Shown: positions 1-8,800, counted from the first letter of the stretch. The stretch: 64,000 nucleotides of DNA from Planifilum fimeticola (GCF_003001905.1 NZ_PVNE01000015.1:16155-80154); one strand, 5' to 3'. Numbers and translations are program-made. Notes: generated from the letters alone by a model not told the origin.

Positions 1-1
1 T

Positions 2-106
2 TCCCGAGTACCGAAAGAAGGGCTCGCGTATGCGGTCCTGTACAAACTGGATGAACAAGGAAAAAGAATGCATGAAATCCGTGTGAAACTGGATCTATGG
101 GAATAA
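2..106 (+). CDS. C-terminal end of an unknown protein (partial)
   Basis: An open frame enters from the left edge and stops at TAA after 34 codons. It ends in a charged tail reading ...HEIRVKLDLWE. The composition is ordinary for a protein, but too little is present to assign a family. It is followed by several hundred bases without a convincing gene. Confidence is low because the stretch is short. Confidence 0.35.
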   Translation, partial: SRVPKEGLAYAVLYKLDEQGKRMHEIRVKLDLWE

Positions 107-519
107 ACTTAAAAGGGATCGGAGAAGGTCAAAGTCTCCTCGTATGCAGGAAGACCCGGTCCAGCTAGGATCTTCTACACCGATTCATCTGTTTTTATTA
201 CAAACGATCGCCGGATTTACAAAACCCGTTCATAGGACAACGGACTTTTTTCGTTCCCATCGATAAAGTGGTTGAGATTGTTTAAACACGGGCTTGGACA
301 GATACAGGTTGAGACATGATCGGCTCCAGGTTGGGTGGGTTGTGGTGACTCGATCCATACCACCAGGAGCGATCGTGTCTCTATGTATTTTTATTGGAAA
401 TTCCTTGGATCGATATTGCTCATCCAAGCAAAGATCACCGAGACGCATTTTTCCTTAGTCATCACCGCTCGCCTGCTTCCGGCTCTGCCCGCCGCGTGGT
501 CGCCCGCGATTTGTGCATG
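107..519. other. Intergenic stretch, no supported gene
   Basis: Only short overlapping frames occur here, with no ribosome binding site and no recognisable protein. It is more AT-rich than its surroundings. It could hold a decayed gene, but nothing specific can be shown. Confidence 0.5.
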
Positions 520-559
520 AAAAAACCCGCCTCCTTTACGTCAGGAGACGGGCCGTTTT
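520..559 (-). terminator. Rho-independent terminator of the ErpA-like gene
   Basis: Read on the minus strand, CCCGTCTCCT pairs with AGGAGGCGGG (one G-U pair) and is followed by a T run. It lies about 70 bases downstream of the A-type Fe-S carrier stop codon. Confidence 0.75.
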
Positions 560-631
560 GCCGCTGAATCTTCGGCAGTGAGATCACCGGTATGTCGACT
601 GGTTAACAATCCCTTAACGCCTCTGAACGGT

Positions 632-988
632 TTAGCACTCCTCCGGTTTCCCCGCGTCGGTCGCCGTGCGGAAGGATTGACCGCAGCCGCAGGTGGCGAC
701 GGCATTGGGATTGTGAAGGGTGAAACCTCCGCCCATGACCGACTCCTTGTAGTCGATTTCCAGACCGCGCAGGTACGGAATGCTCTGGGCGTCGACCAGA
801 ATTTTGATGCCGTGCTGTTCCAGCACCGTATCGTCTTCTTGTTTCTGGTCGTCAAATCCCATGCCATAGGTGAAACCAGTGCAACCGCCATGGGTGACGC
901 CCACCCGGAGATAGAGGGAATCCGGATTGTCTTCCTCAGCCATCATCTCTTTGATCTTGAGACTGGCCTGCTCGCTTACGCTGATCAA
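632..988 (-). CDS. erpA: A-type iron-sulfur cluster carrier (HesB/IscA/ErpA family)
   Basis: 118 aa, the usual size for the family. Three conserved cysteines are visible: C36 in a GGCTGF context, and C100 and C102 in a C-terminal CGCG motif. Family members receive [2Fe-2S] or [4Fe-4S] clusters from scaffolds such as SufU/NifU and pass them to target enzymes in the cytoplasm. A TTG start is chosen because it follows AAGGGGGGACAG at good spacing and gives the normal N-terminus; the longer open frame upstream has no binding site. Clients in this window could include MqnE, LipA and the Rieske protein. In Bacillus the equivalent is YutM; erpA is used by similarity. Confidence 0.9.
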   Translation of the reverse strand: MISVSEQASLKIKEMMAEEDNPDSLYLRVGVTHGGCTGFTYGMGFDDQKQEDDTVLEQHGIKILVDAQSIPYLRGLEIDYKESVMGGGFTLHNPNAVATCGCGQSFRTATDAGKPEEC

Positions 989-1096
989 TTCCTGTCCCCC
1001 CTTATAAAAACGGTCGGTTAACCGGGATATTCTCTGTATATGTTTAGTATACCGAAGAAGGCCGGCGGGAAACAACCGGACGGTTGAAGGGCCTTC

Positions 1097-1339
1097 TTAT
1101 CCGCAACCTTCCGACGTTTCCCTCAGATAATAGCTGTATCGGCGAATGCGATAAAACCGGTCCCTTCCGCGACGGGGCACCTCCATCAACGCTTTCCTTT
1201 CCCAAAGCATCTGATTATGAAGCCGGTCCAGCCTCTTGCTCAGCCGGTGGACTTCCGGATGGTCCATGCCCAGCCGGATGGCCGCCTCCTCCATCTTCTT
1301 CCGAACCGCCTCAAATTCCCGCTCCAGCCTCTTGCCCAT
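1097..1339 (-). CDS. Spo0E-like aspartyl-phosphate phosphatase
   Basis: 80 aa, small and highly charged. The middle reads HPEVHRLSKRLDRLHNQ, carrying the SxxLD signature of the Spo0E family on a predicted two-helix hairpin. Family members dephosphorylate Spo0A-P and so delay entry into sporulation. A good AAAGGGGGG binding site precedes the ATG. The basic, tyrosine-rich C-terminal tail is not part of the core family. It supports the spore-former assignment; the partner response regulator is not in the window. Confidence 0.85.
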   Translation of the reverse strand: MGKRLEREFEAVRKKMEEAAIRLGMDHPEVHRLSKRLDRLHNQMLWERKALMEVPRRGRDRFYRIRRYSYYLRETSEGCG

Positions 1340-1790
1340 CAGAGGCCCCCCTTTCGTGGATCGTCCTTGAGGGAAAAAGGGAAAGATGATTAAGAAATAT
1401 TTTTATATTATTTTACACATTGCAAAGGGGAAAAGAAAGCTTTTTCCAATGAAAATGCCTTTTTTTCCGGTTTTCTCCACGGGCCGCCCGCCGCTCCGGG
1501 GGTGAAAAGGGAAACCGGTTATGGTAAACTGAAATTGTCACCGTTTTCCTTCGAGCAGCGAAAAGCCTTTTTCTTTGGTAATTTCAATAAAAAACGCTGA
1601 ACGCAACCATCGGACGGCCGTTGTTGCCGGCCGTCCGCAGAAGGACCACCGACGACGGATTCGCCTGCTTCCCTGTCGCCACGGACAGGACAGGCAACCG
1701 CGTCTATTTTATTGTCAACCTTTCCCGCGGCTTTCTCCGATTTTTTCCAGTTGCATCTGTTTTCCCTTGACCTGAAAGGAGGAATTTTCG
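1340..1790. other. Divergent intergenic region upstream of the Spo0E-like gene and mqnE
   Basis: About 450 bases without a gene. The first part (1385-1430) is AT-rich and probably carries the Spo0E-like promoter. The right half forms the mqnE leader and contains the hairpin listed separately. No promoter hexamers are clear enough to report. Confidence 0.5.
1611..1637 (+). promoter_or_regulatory. Perfect 10-bp hairpin in the mqnE leader
   Basis: CGGACGGCCG, a 7-base loop and CGGCCGTCCG form a perfect GC-rich stem about 150 bases before the mqnE start. No T run follows, so it is not an ordinary terminator. It may be a leader structure; function unknown. Confidence 0.4.
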
Positions 1791-2888
1791 ATGTCCTTGA
1801 GTACCGCCGCCCACCGGGATTTGGCCCCCATCATCGAAAAGGTGAACGCCGGCGAAAGGCTCACGCTGGAAGACGGCCTCATCCTGTACAATTCACCCGA
1901 TCTTTTGACGGTCGCGCAGCTGGCCAATCAGGTGAACCTGGCCAAAAACGGGGAAAAGGTCTACTTCATCCAAAACATGTACATCAACCCCACGAACGTG
2001 TGCGAGGCACGCTGCGCCTTCTGCGGCTTCCGCCGCGATCCGGGGGAAGAAGGGGCCTACACCATGTCGCCGGAAGAGGTGCTGGAATACGTCGGCGAGC
2101 GCTTTACGGAAAACATCCGCGAGTTTCACATCGTCGGCGGTCACAACCACACGGTTCCCTTTGACTATTATCTGAACATCATCTCCACCCTGAAGAAACA
2201 TTACCCCCAAGTGACGATCAAGGCGTACACCGCGGCGGAAATTGAATTTTTCGCCAGGTTGACCGGCCGGTCGATGGAGGCGGTGCTGAAGGAACTCATC
2301 GACGCCGGACTGGATACGCTGCCCGGCGGCGGAGCGGAAATTCTGACCGAACGCTACCGCGCCAAGATGAGCCCGGACAAGGCCAGCACCGATCAATGGC
2401 TGGAATGCCACCGCATCGCCCACTCCCTGGGGTTGAAAACCCACGTCACCATGCTTTACGGTTCCATCGAAACCTTGGAGGAACGGCTGATTCACATGAT
2501 TCGCGTCCGGGAACTGCAGGACGAGACGGGAGGCTTTTTGGTCTTCATCCCCTTGGCCATTCAGCCGCGGAAAAAGAGCGCTTCGATCAAAAGGCGCACG
2601 TCGGCCATGGACGATCTCAGAACGATCGCCGTCAGCCGCCTGATGCTGGACAATTTCCCGCACATCAAATCCTACTGGATCAATATCGGCACGCAGCTCA
2701 CCCAGCTCTCCATGCATTACGGCGCCTCGGACATCCACGGCACCCTGGTGGAAGAGCGGATCAGCCACTCCGCCGGCGCGCTGACCCAAACCGCCCTCAC
2801 CCGGGACGAGCTGGTCTGGCTGATCAAAGGCGCCAACCGGATTCCCGTGGAGCGGGACACCTTCTACAATGAAATCCGGGTGTACTGA
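1791..2888 (+). CDS. mqnE: Aminofutalosine synthase, radical SAM enzyme
   Basis: 365 aa, the normal length for MqnE. The radical SAM cluster motif is at C71, C75 and C78 (CEARCAFCGF). The conserved HIVGGHN, GGGAEIL and PRKKSASIKRRTS stretches of the MqnE/MqnC group follow. MqnE joins SAM-derived adenosyl and 3-[(1-carboxyvinyl)oxy]benzoate to give aminofutalosine, an early step of futalosine-dependent menaquinone synthesis. The ATG follows AAAGGAGG at 9 bases. The gene stands alone here; a UbiD-type decarboxylase that could act late in the same pathway lies at 40432-42189. MqnC is a paralog, but the best visible match is MqnE. Confidence 0.93.
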   Translation: MSLSTAAHRDLAPIIEKVNAGERLTLEDGLILYNSPDLLTVAQLANQVNLAKNGEKVYFIQNMYINPTNVCEARCAFCGFRRDPGEEGAYTMSPEEVLEYVGERFTENIREFHIVGGHNHTVPFDYYLNIISTLKKHYPQVTIKAYTAAEIEFFARLTGRSMEAVLKELIDAGLDTLPGGGAEILTERYRAKMSPDKASTDQWLECHRIAHSLGLKTHVTMLYGSIETLEERLIHMIRVRELQDETGGFLVFIPLAIQPRKKSASIKRRTSAMDDLRTIAVSRLMLDNFPHIKSYWINIGTQLTQLSMHYGASDIHGTLVEERISHSAGALTQTALTRDELVWLIKGANRIPVERDTFYNEIRVY

Positions 2889-3023
2889 GCCTCACCGACC
2901 GCCGGAACAGCCAGAGAGCGCGGCCGGAGCCCTTCGAAAAGCAAGACAGTCCATAACGGGCTGTGCCGCCCGCAAACCGGCATTCAGGGTCCCGAAGAGC
3001 CCCGTTCCTGTTCTTGCGCATGA

Positions 3024-3056
3024 AATCCCCGGCAAAAAATGCCGGGGATCTCCTTT
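3024..3056. terminator. Terminator hairpin shared by mqnE and the tct operon
   Basis: ATCCCCGGCA and TGCCGGGGAT form a perfect 10-bp stem around an A5 loop, followed on the plus strand by CTCCTTTT. It lies between two convergent genes and may serve both. Confidence 0.75.
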
Positions 3057-4583
3057 TCACGCCTCCTCTTCTGGAAGGATCCTTTTCCTGCGCCACTTGA
3101 GAACCAGGGGGACGATCATCCACAGAAAAGCGAGGAGAAGAAAAGCCAGGGAAACGGGTTTTTCCAGGAAAATCATGAAGTCGCCGTTGGAAGCGGTCAA
3201 GGCGCGCCGCATGTTGTTCTCGATCATCGGTCCCAGCACCAGCCCCAGCACCATCGGCGCCAGGGGGTACTCATGCCGGGACAAAACCATACCGATCACT
3301 CCGAAGGCGATCAGCAGGAACAGATCGAAGGTGTTGATCTGGATGGCGTAGACGCCGAACACCGAGATGGCGACGATGATGGGGAGCAGATATCGCCGGG
3401 GAGTGGCGATGATCTTGGCGAACACCTTGACCAAAGGCAGGTTCAGGATGAGAAGCATCAGATTGCCCACAAACATGCTGGCAATCAATCCCCAGACCAC
3501 CATCGGATGTTCATCGAAAAGCAGCGGTCCCGGCTGGACGTTGTACATGATGAAAGCCCCCAACAGGATCGCCGTCGTCCCGGATCCGGGAATCCCCAGG
3601 GTGAGGAGCGGAATCAACGCACCGCCGGAAGCGGCGTTGTTGGCCGACTCCGGACCGGCCACCCCTTCAATCGCGCCCTTGCCGAAGCGCTCCGGGTGCT
3701 TGCTCCATTTCTTCTCCAGAACATATGAAAAGAAGGAGGCCATCGTAGCGCCCGCGCCGGGCAGTACCCCGACGAAGAAACCGAGGAGGGAGCCGCGAAG
3801 GATGGAGGGAGCGCTTCGCTTCAGGTCGTCCCGTCCGGGAAGCACCCGACCCACCTGAACGATGCTGCCCGGTGCATCCTCCTTCACCAGAAGGGTCTTA
3901 AAGACTTCTCCCAGGGCGAACAATCCCACGGCGACGGTGAGAAACTCCAGACCCTGGTACAGGACCGGCATATCGAAGGTGAAGCGGGCCACTCCGGAGA
4001 CGTTGTCCACCCCGATCGTCCCCAAAAGCAGGCCGAAAACCGTCATGATCAACGCCTTGGTCATGGATCTTCCCGCCAAACCGCTGACGGCGCACAGACC
4101 CAAAATCATCAGGGAAAAATACTCCGCCGGTCCGAAACGGAGCGCCACGTTGGACAGGGGTTCCGACAGGAGCACCAGCCCTGCCAGGGCGATCACCCCG
4201 GCGACGAAGGAACCGATGGCCGCGATGGCCAAAGCGGGCCCCGCCTTCCCCTGCCGGGCCATCTGGTAACCGTCCAGGGTGGTGACCACGGAGGAGGATT
4301 CACCGGGGGTGTTCAGGAGAATGGACGTGGTCGACCCGCCGTACATCGCTCCGTAGTAAATCCCGGCCAGCAGAATGATGGCGCTGGTGGCCGCGTGTTC
4401 CGGCGGCATTCCGCCGGTCATCGTCGCCGTGATGGGGATCAGAAGGGCGACTCCGCTCATGGGCCCGATTCCCGGCAGCACGCCGACGGCCGTGCCGATC
4501 AACACCCCGACAAAGGCGAACAGCAGATTGTGCCACTGAAAGGCGATCAGAAAACCCTTCATCAGATAATCCAAGGACTCCAT
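3057..4583 (-). CDS. tctA: Tripartite tricarboxylate transporter, large permease subunit TctA
   Basis: 508 aa integral membrane protein with about a dozen hydrophobic segments. Family signatures are visible: GVLPGIGPMSG near residues 33-43, the MYGGSTTSILLNTPGE block, and the repeated GVLPGAGATMASFFSY and GIPGSGTTAILLGA motifs, reflecting the internal repeat of TctA. With TctB and the binding protein TctC it forms a secondary, ion-driven importer for tricarboxylates or related carboxylates. GGGAGG precedes the ATG by 7 bases. It is the last gene of tctC-tctB-tctA, next to a citrate-type two-component system. The actual substrate cannot be read from sequence. Confidence 0.93.
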   Translation of the reverse strand: MESLDYLMKGFLIAFQWHNLLFAFVGVLIGTAVGVLPGIGPMSGVALLIPITATMTGGMPPEHAATSAIILLAGIYYGAMYGGSTTSILLNTPGESSSVVTTLDGYQMARQGKAGPALAIAAIGSFVAGVIALAGLVLLSEPLSNVALRFGPAEYFSLMILGLCAVSGLAGRSMTKALIMTVFGLLLGTIGVDNVSGVARFTFDMPVLYQGLEFLTVAVGLFALGEVFKTLLVKEDAPGSIVQVGRVLPGRDDLKRSAPSILRGSLLGFFVGVLPGAGATMASFFSYVLEKKWSKHPERFGKGAIEGVAGPESANNAASGGALIPLLTLGIPGSGTTAILLGAFIMYNVQPGPLLFDEHPMVVWGLIASMFVGNLMLLILNLPLVKVFAKIIATPRRYLLPIIVAISVFGVYAIQINTFDLFLLIAFGVIGMVLSRHEYPLAPMVLGLVLGPMIENNMRRALTASNGDFMIFLEKPVSLAFLLLAFLWMIVPLVLKWRRKRILPEEEA

Positions 4584-4597
4584 CTTTCAACCTCCCT

Positions 4598-5062
4598 TCA
4601 TCCCGCGAACCAGACGGGCCACCCCGGCAGCGTTCCTTTCATCACGCCGGCGTACAGAAAGTAAACTCCGCCGGAAAATACGGCGGCCACCATCGCGGAA
4701 CGCACCCACTTGCCCCGCTCGATCAACTGAAACCCGGCAAACAGGAACAAAAAGGTGGACAGCACATATCCGAGGGTTTCCAAAAGCAGGGCGTAAAGGA
4801 GGGCGGCGGCCAACATCCCCCCGAAACGCCGCCAGTCAAGGCTCCCCTTGTCCCCGGATTCCTCTTTCCCGGGATGTCGAAAGGTCTCGAAAAACAGGCG
4901 GAGGCTCAGCAGAATCAGGAGCGCGCCCAGCCCCATCGGAAAAAGGTCCGGTCCAACCCGGGAGCCGTAAGCGGTGGAAGACAGGTTGCGGGCACCCAGG
5001 ATGAAGGCGGCGCCGACGGCGATGAAAAGCAGGCTGGCGGTCCGGTCGAATATGCGATGCAT
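4598..5062 (-). CDS. tctB: Tripartite tricarboxylate transporter, small membrane subunit TctB
   Basis: About 154 aa with four predicted membrane helices and the loosely conserved TctB pattern (GSRVGPDLFPMGLGALLILL after the first helix). The start is the ATG at 5062, 8 bases after AAGGGG; the GTG three codons upstream would overlap the binding site. Fourteen bases separate it from tctA, so the two are co-transcribed. It is the small partner of the TctA permease and divergent in sequence in all organisms, so context supports the call as much as motifs. Confidence 0.88.
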   Translation of the reverse strand: MHRIFDRTASLLFIAVGAAFILGARNLSSTAYGSRVGPDLFPMGLGALLILLSLRLFFETFRHPGKEESGDKGSLDWRRFGGMLAAALLYALLLETLGYVLSTFLFLFAGFQLIERGKWVRSAMVAAVFSGGVYFLYAGVMKGTLPGWPVWFAG

Positions 5063-5092
5063 CGGTTTCACCCCTTCCGTCGTCTCCGTCCC

Positions 5093-6115
5093 TCACTTGG
5101 CCATGTCCATCGATTTCAAGAGTTCCCGGATCTGCTTTTCCTGCTCTTCCAGGAAGGAGGCAAAGGCCCGGCTGTCCCGGTATTCGCTTTCCCAATGGTT
5201 CTTCTTCAGCTCCTTTTGCCACTCTTCCGACTCCTGAAGCGCCTTCAGCTTTTCATCCCAATACCGTTTCGCCTCGTCGGGCATTTGCTTGGGACCGAAA
5301 ACGCCGCGCCAGATCGTGAATTCCGCGTCGATTCCCACTTCCTTCAGCGTGGGAACATCTTTCAAAATGCCTCCCATCCGCTTTGGGGAAGTGACGGCCA
5401 GCACCCGCACTTTGCCCGCCTTCACATATTCTCCGACAGCGGAGGCATCGGTGGCGATGGCGTCGGCGTTCCCTCCCAGCAACGCCGCGATGGCTTCCCC
5501 GCCTCCGTCATAGGAGACGTATTTCAGTTTTTTCGGATCGATCCCTGATTTGTAAGCGGGCAGGACGGCGATCAGGTGGTCCATGGAGCCGGGAGCGGAA
5601 CCGCCCGCCAGCGTGACACGCTTCGGATCTTCCTTCAAATCGTCGACGAGGGACTGAATGTCCCGGTATTTGGATCTTTTTTGCACCACAATGGCTCCGT
5701 AGTCCCGGGTCAACTGGGCTAGGGGCGTCGTATCCCTGAAACCGTAGGGGCTGTGGCCTTCCTTCTTCAGATTGTTGATCAAGAGGGGAGGGGAGTTGAC
5801 AAACAGCTTGTAGGGATTGTTTTTGTCCGCGGTCGCGTATTCCGCCAGAAAGACCGCCCCGCCGCCCCCGGGCTTGTTTTCCACGGTGATCGGTTGCTCC
5901 ACCAGCTTGGTTTCGGTCAACACCTTGGCCAGGGAACGGGCGGTCAGATCCCAGCCTCCTCCGGCTCCGGAGGGTGCCACCACCGTGATCGGCTTCTCCG
6001 GATATCCGGATCCTCCGCTTTCCTCGGCGAAGGGATTTCCACCCGCGCCGCAGGCGGTGAGGACCAGGGCGAGGATTCCCGACAGCAGAGCCGGGGCGAA
6101 GATTTTTCTTTTCAC
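5093..6115 (-). CDS. tctC: Tripartite tricarboxylate transporter solute-binding lipoprotein TctC
   Basis: About 340 aa. It has a lipoprotein signal with a LTAC lipobox (Cys22), so it is anchored outside the membrane. The mature part shows TctC/Bug signatures: YPEKPITVVAPSGAGGGWD at the start, NKPGGGG, and the KVRVLAVTSPKRMGG segment. It captures a carboxylate and delivers it to TctAB. The GTG at 6115 is preferred: AAGGAGGG ends directly against the ATG at 6121 but lies 6 bases before the GTG. First gene of tctCBA, just downstream of the regulator gene, with a candidate promoter and operator at 6229-6256. Confidence 0.92.
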   Translation of the reverse strand: MKRKIFAPALLSGILALVLTACGAGGNPFAEESGGSGYPEKPITVVAPSGAGGGWDLTARSLAKVLTETKLVEQPITVENKPGGGGAVFLAEYATADKNNPYKLFVNSPPLLINNLKKEGHSPYGFRDTTPLAQLTRDYGAIVVQKRSKYRDIQSLVDDLKEDPKRVTLAGGSAPGSMDHLIAVLPAYKSGIDPKKLKYVSYDGGGEAIAALLGGNADAIATDASAVGEYVKAGKVRVLAVTSPKRMGGILKDVPTLKEVGIDAEFTIWRGVFGPKQMPDEAKRYWDEKLKALQESEEWQKELKKNHWESEYRDSRAFASFLEEQEKQIRELLKSMDMAK

Positions 6116-6228
6116 TTTCATCCCTCCTTGATGAAAACGCTTCCCAAAAGGGAAATCCGGTTCCGCCTCCAGCATAACCTCCTCTGGGCTTCCATTCACC
6201 CTTTTGGCCATAAAAGGGATAAGTTTCA

Positions 6229-6256
6229 TTTTTATGATTTTGTTCATTTTGTTCAA
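6229..6256 (-). promoter_or_regulatory. Candidate tctC promoter with tandem 9-bp repeat
   Basis: On the minus strand TTGAAC (6256-6251), 16 bases, then TAAAAA (6234-6229) make a plausible sigma-A promoter. A perfect tandem repeat, TGAACAAAA twice (6255-6238), overlaps the -35 box. Tandem repeats of this sort are typical operators for CitB-type response regulators, and such a gene lies immediately upstream. Binding is inferred, not shown. Confidence 0.45.
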
Positions 6257-6276
6257 AAAACGGGCCGGGCCCGGAA

Positions 6277-7002
6277 TCATTCGGGGGAGCTTTTTCCGTC
6301 GGACTTCAGGACATACCGCCGCTCCGGCCTCCCCACCGACCCGTAGGACACGTCGGCAAAGGCCTCATCGACGGAAACCAGATATTCCAGGTAGCGGCGG
6401 GCGGTGGAGCGGCTGGCTCCGATCGCCTTGCCCGTCTCTTCCGCCGTCATCCCCGGCGGAGGGGATGCGCGGAGGACCGATTTCACCTTTTCCAGGGTGA
6501 GGGGATCGATTCCCTTGGGGACCTCCCGGATCGCCGCCGGCCGGGGAGAGATGCTTCGCATTCCCCGGTTCCACAACCGGTCGATCTCCTGTTGAGTCAT
6601 GGTTCCGGAGGTTTTCAGCCTTTCCATCCGTCTCCGGTAGCTTTCCAGCGTCTGCAGAAAGCGTTCCATCTGGATCGGCTTGACGATGAAATCGATCACC
6701 CCGCCCCGGATCGCCTCCTGGACAATTTCCGTCTCCCCGGCGGCCGTGATCATGATGATGTCCGTATCCCTTCCCTCTCCCCGGATGCGACGGACCAGTT
6801 CCGTTCCCCGCATGTCGGGGAGGTAGATGTCCAAAAGCACCAAACGGGGTTCCATCACCTCCAGCCAGGCGACGGCCTCCTCCCCCGTCCGGGCGATACC
6901 GACCACGGAAAACCCTTCCGCCTTCTCCGTGAACCGCCGGTTGATTTCGGCGATGCGGGGATCATCCTCCACAATCAGCACTTCGATCGCCCTGTCCGTC
7001 AT
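6277..7002 (-). CDS. CitB/DcuR-type response regulator
   Basis: 241 aa. The receiver domain (1-125) has acidic residues EDD at 12-14, the phosphoacceptor D58 in LVLLDIYLPD, T/A in the MITAAGE segment and the conserved K in IDFIVKPIQ. The C-terminal half (about 150-235) contains a helix-turn-helix with the GASRSTARRYLEYL segment characteristic of regulators controlling di- and tricarboxylate transport. ATG follows GGGAGGG at 8 bases. Its start overlaps the kinase gene end by 41 bases, so the pair is translationally linked. It probably activates the adjacent tctCBA operon. Confidence 0.9.
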   Translation of the reverse strand: MTDRAIEVLIVEDDPRIAEINRRFTEKAEGFSVVGIARTGEEAVAWLEVMEPRLVLLDIYLPDMRGTELVRRIRGEGRDTDIIMITAAGETEIVQEAIRGGVIDFIVKPIQMERFLQTLESYRRRMERLKTSGTMTQQEIDRLWNRGMRSISPRPAAIREVPKGIDPLTLEKVKSVLRASPPPGMTAEETGKAIGASRSTARRYLEYLVSVDEAFADVSYGSVGRPERRYVLKSDGKSSPE

Positions 7003-8110
7003 GCCGATTTCCCTCCCCTTCCCGTTCCTTCAAGCTTTTGGGCAGGGTGACGGAGAAGAGGGCGCCGCCCAACTCGCCCCTCTCGATGGCGAGATATCCT
7101 CCCATCTCCTCCGCCACCTCCTTCACCTTCGCCAGACCGAATCCCCGGTTGGCCCCCTGTTTCGTCGAAAATCCCTTTTCAAAGATGCTGGGAATCAGAT
7201 CGGCCGGCACCCCCGGACCCGAATCCTCCACCTCCAACAGGACCTCTCCCCCGGTATCACCCAGGTAAATCTTCACTTTTCTTCGCCCCTCCGGATTGTT
7301 CTCCACCGCTTCAAAGGCGTTGGTGATCAGATTGCCCAGGATGCTGACCAGGTACTGTCGCGGCAGGTGATCCGGGAGCCGCTCCAGCCGGCTGTCGGGA
7401 TCGATGACAAGGTCCACCTTCAGCTCCCGGGCCCGGCTGTAAAACCCGAGGAGAATTCCTCCCAACCACGGATCGGGTATCCGTTTGACCACCAGCCGGA
7501 TCAGGTCCTGTCCCTCCTCCGTCTCCCGATGGATCAAATCCAGGGCCTCCCGGTGGGATCCGAGCTGGATCAGGCCCGACAGCGTGTACAGGATGTTCTT
7601 AAACTCGTGGGTTTGTGCCCGGAGCGCCTCCGCATAGCGGGAAACCTGGGACAATTGTCGGTTCAGCTCATCCATTTCCGATCGGAGGCGGAAGCTGGCC
7701 ACCACTCCCGTCACCTTCCCGCTTTTTTCCCGAATCGGATAGCGGTTGACGAGCAGCTCCTTCCCCCGGACGGTCATCACCCGGTTGAGGTGCGTCTCCC
7801 CGGTGCGGAGCACCTCGGGCATCCGGGTTTGGGGAAGAATCTCCCGGATGGGACGTCCCCGCACCGGTTCTTCCGACGGCAGAGACAACATGTCGCAAGC
7901 CGCCTGGTTGATCAAACGCACTCTCTCTTCCCGGTCCATCACGATGATCCCCTCCCGGACGGCCTGGAGCACCGCATTCCTCTCCTTGTACAATGAGGAG
8001 ATTTCATCCGGTTCCAGGCCGAGGGTGTCCCGCTTGATCTTCCGGGCGAGCAGGACCGCTCCCGCCACCCCCAATCCCAGCGCCGGAACAAGAAACATCA
8101 ACATCCGCAT
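6962..8110 (-). CDS. CitA/DcuS-type histidine kinase, membrane-PAS-kinase half
   Basis: 382 aa. One membrane helix (4-22), a PAS domain (about 40-140), the H-box QTHEFKNILYTLSG with H168, and an HATPase_c domain with N (LITNAFEA), G1 (EDSGPGV) and G2 (NRGFGLAKV) boxes. It lacks the extracellular sensor and first membrane helix of this kinase family; those are encoded by the frame directly upstream, whose TGA overlaps this ATG (TGATG). In the upstream direction this frame stays open and reads VSV then GERITWGYLM, as expected for one continuous kinase. So this is either a one-base frameshift of a single gene or two coupled polypeptides. Confidence 0.85.
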   Translation of the reverse strand: MRMLMFLVPALGLGVAGAVLLARKIKRDTLGLEPDEISSLYKERNAVLQAVREGIIVMDREERVRLINQAACDMLSLPSEEPVRGRPIREILPQTRMPEVLRTGETHLNRVMTVRGKELLVNRYPIREKSGKVTGVVASFRLRSEMDELNRQLSQVSRYAEALRAQTHEFKNILYTLSGLIQLGSHREALDLIHRETEEGQDLIRLVVKRIPDPWLGGILLGFYSRARELKVDLVIDPDSRLERLPDHLPRQYLVSILGNLITNAFEAVENNPEGRRKVKIYLGDTGGEVLLEVEDSGPGVPADLIPSIFEKGFSTKQGANRGFGLAKVKEVAEEMGGYLAIERGELGGALFSVTLPKSLKEREGEGNRHDGQGDRSADCGG

Positions 8111-8601
8111 CAGATAGCCCCAGGTGATCCTCTCACCGAAACGATCCCGATCACGCGCCCCTCGTCATCGAAGACAGGGGTTTTTCCCCTTAGCGACGGC
8201 CCGAGGCTGCCCACCGCCCGGGAAATGAAGGACTTTCCCTGAAGGAGGACCGGACCGTTGTCCCCGCCCACCATCTCCTTCCCGATCCGTTCCGGAATCG
8301 GGTGAGAGTACCGCACCCCGTGCTCATTTCCCACCACCACAAACTCCGCTCCGGAGTTGATGCGCGCCCGTTCGGCGATGGGCTGGATCTGTCGCCAGGG
8401 TTCCTCCCGGGAGAAAGCCTCCCTCAGTTCGGGATCCGCCGCGACGGTTTTCGCCAAGCTGAGCGCCCGCTTTCCGATCTGCTCCTCGACGGCGCTCACC
8501 AAAATCCCGTAAAACAAAAAACCCATCATTCCCACCACTGAAGTCAAGAGCGCCGTCACCCAGAGGATCAGACGGGTCTGCAGGCGTATCCTCCTTCTCA
8601 T
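8110..8601 (-). CDS. CitA/DcuS-type histidine kinase, extracellular sensor half
   Basis: 163 aa. N-terminal membrane helix (about 10-32), then a PDC-type periplasmic sensor with the family pattern GAEFVVVGNEHGVRYSHPIPERIGK and a final VFDDEGRVIGIVSV strand, which in normal family members runs directly into the second membrane helix. Here the frame ends eight codons later at TGA. Strong AAAGGGGGG binding site before the ATG. The ligand is probably a carboxylate, judging by the family and the adjacent tct genes. See the downstream half for the frameshift argument. Confidence 0.85.
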   Translation of the reverse strand: MRRRIRLQTRLILWVTALLTSVVGMMGFLFYGILVSAVEEQIGKRALSLAKTVAADPELREAFSREEPWRQIQPIAERARINSGAEFVVVGNEHGVRYSHPIPERIGKEMVGGDNGPVLLQGKSFISRAVGSLGPSLRGKTPVFDDEGRVIGIVSVRGSPGAI

Positions 8602-8800
8602 CCGGCCCCCCTTTAACCAAATATTTTAAATAGTAAATTTAAACAGGTTGTCTTCCCCCCTAATCCCTTTATACAAAAAAAGCCCGGCAGGGGCGAAAGG
8701 GATGCAAGATGCCGAAACAGAAATATCCGCCCCGGCTCCGCGAGGAGCCCCTTTCCGGACTTTTGTCGGCGCGTACGGCCGCCGGCCGGTGCAGGAAACA

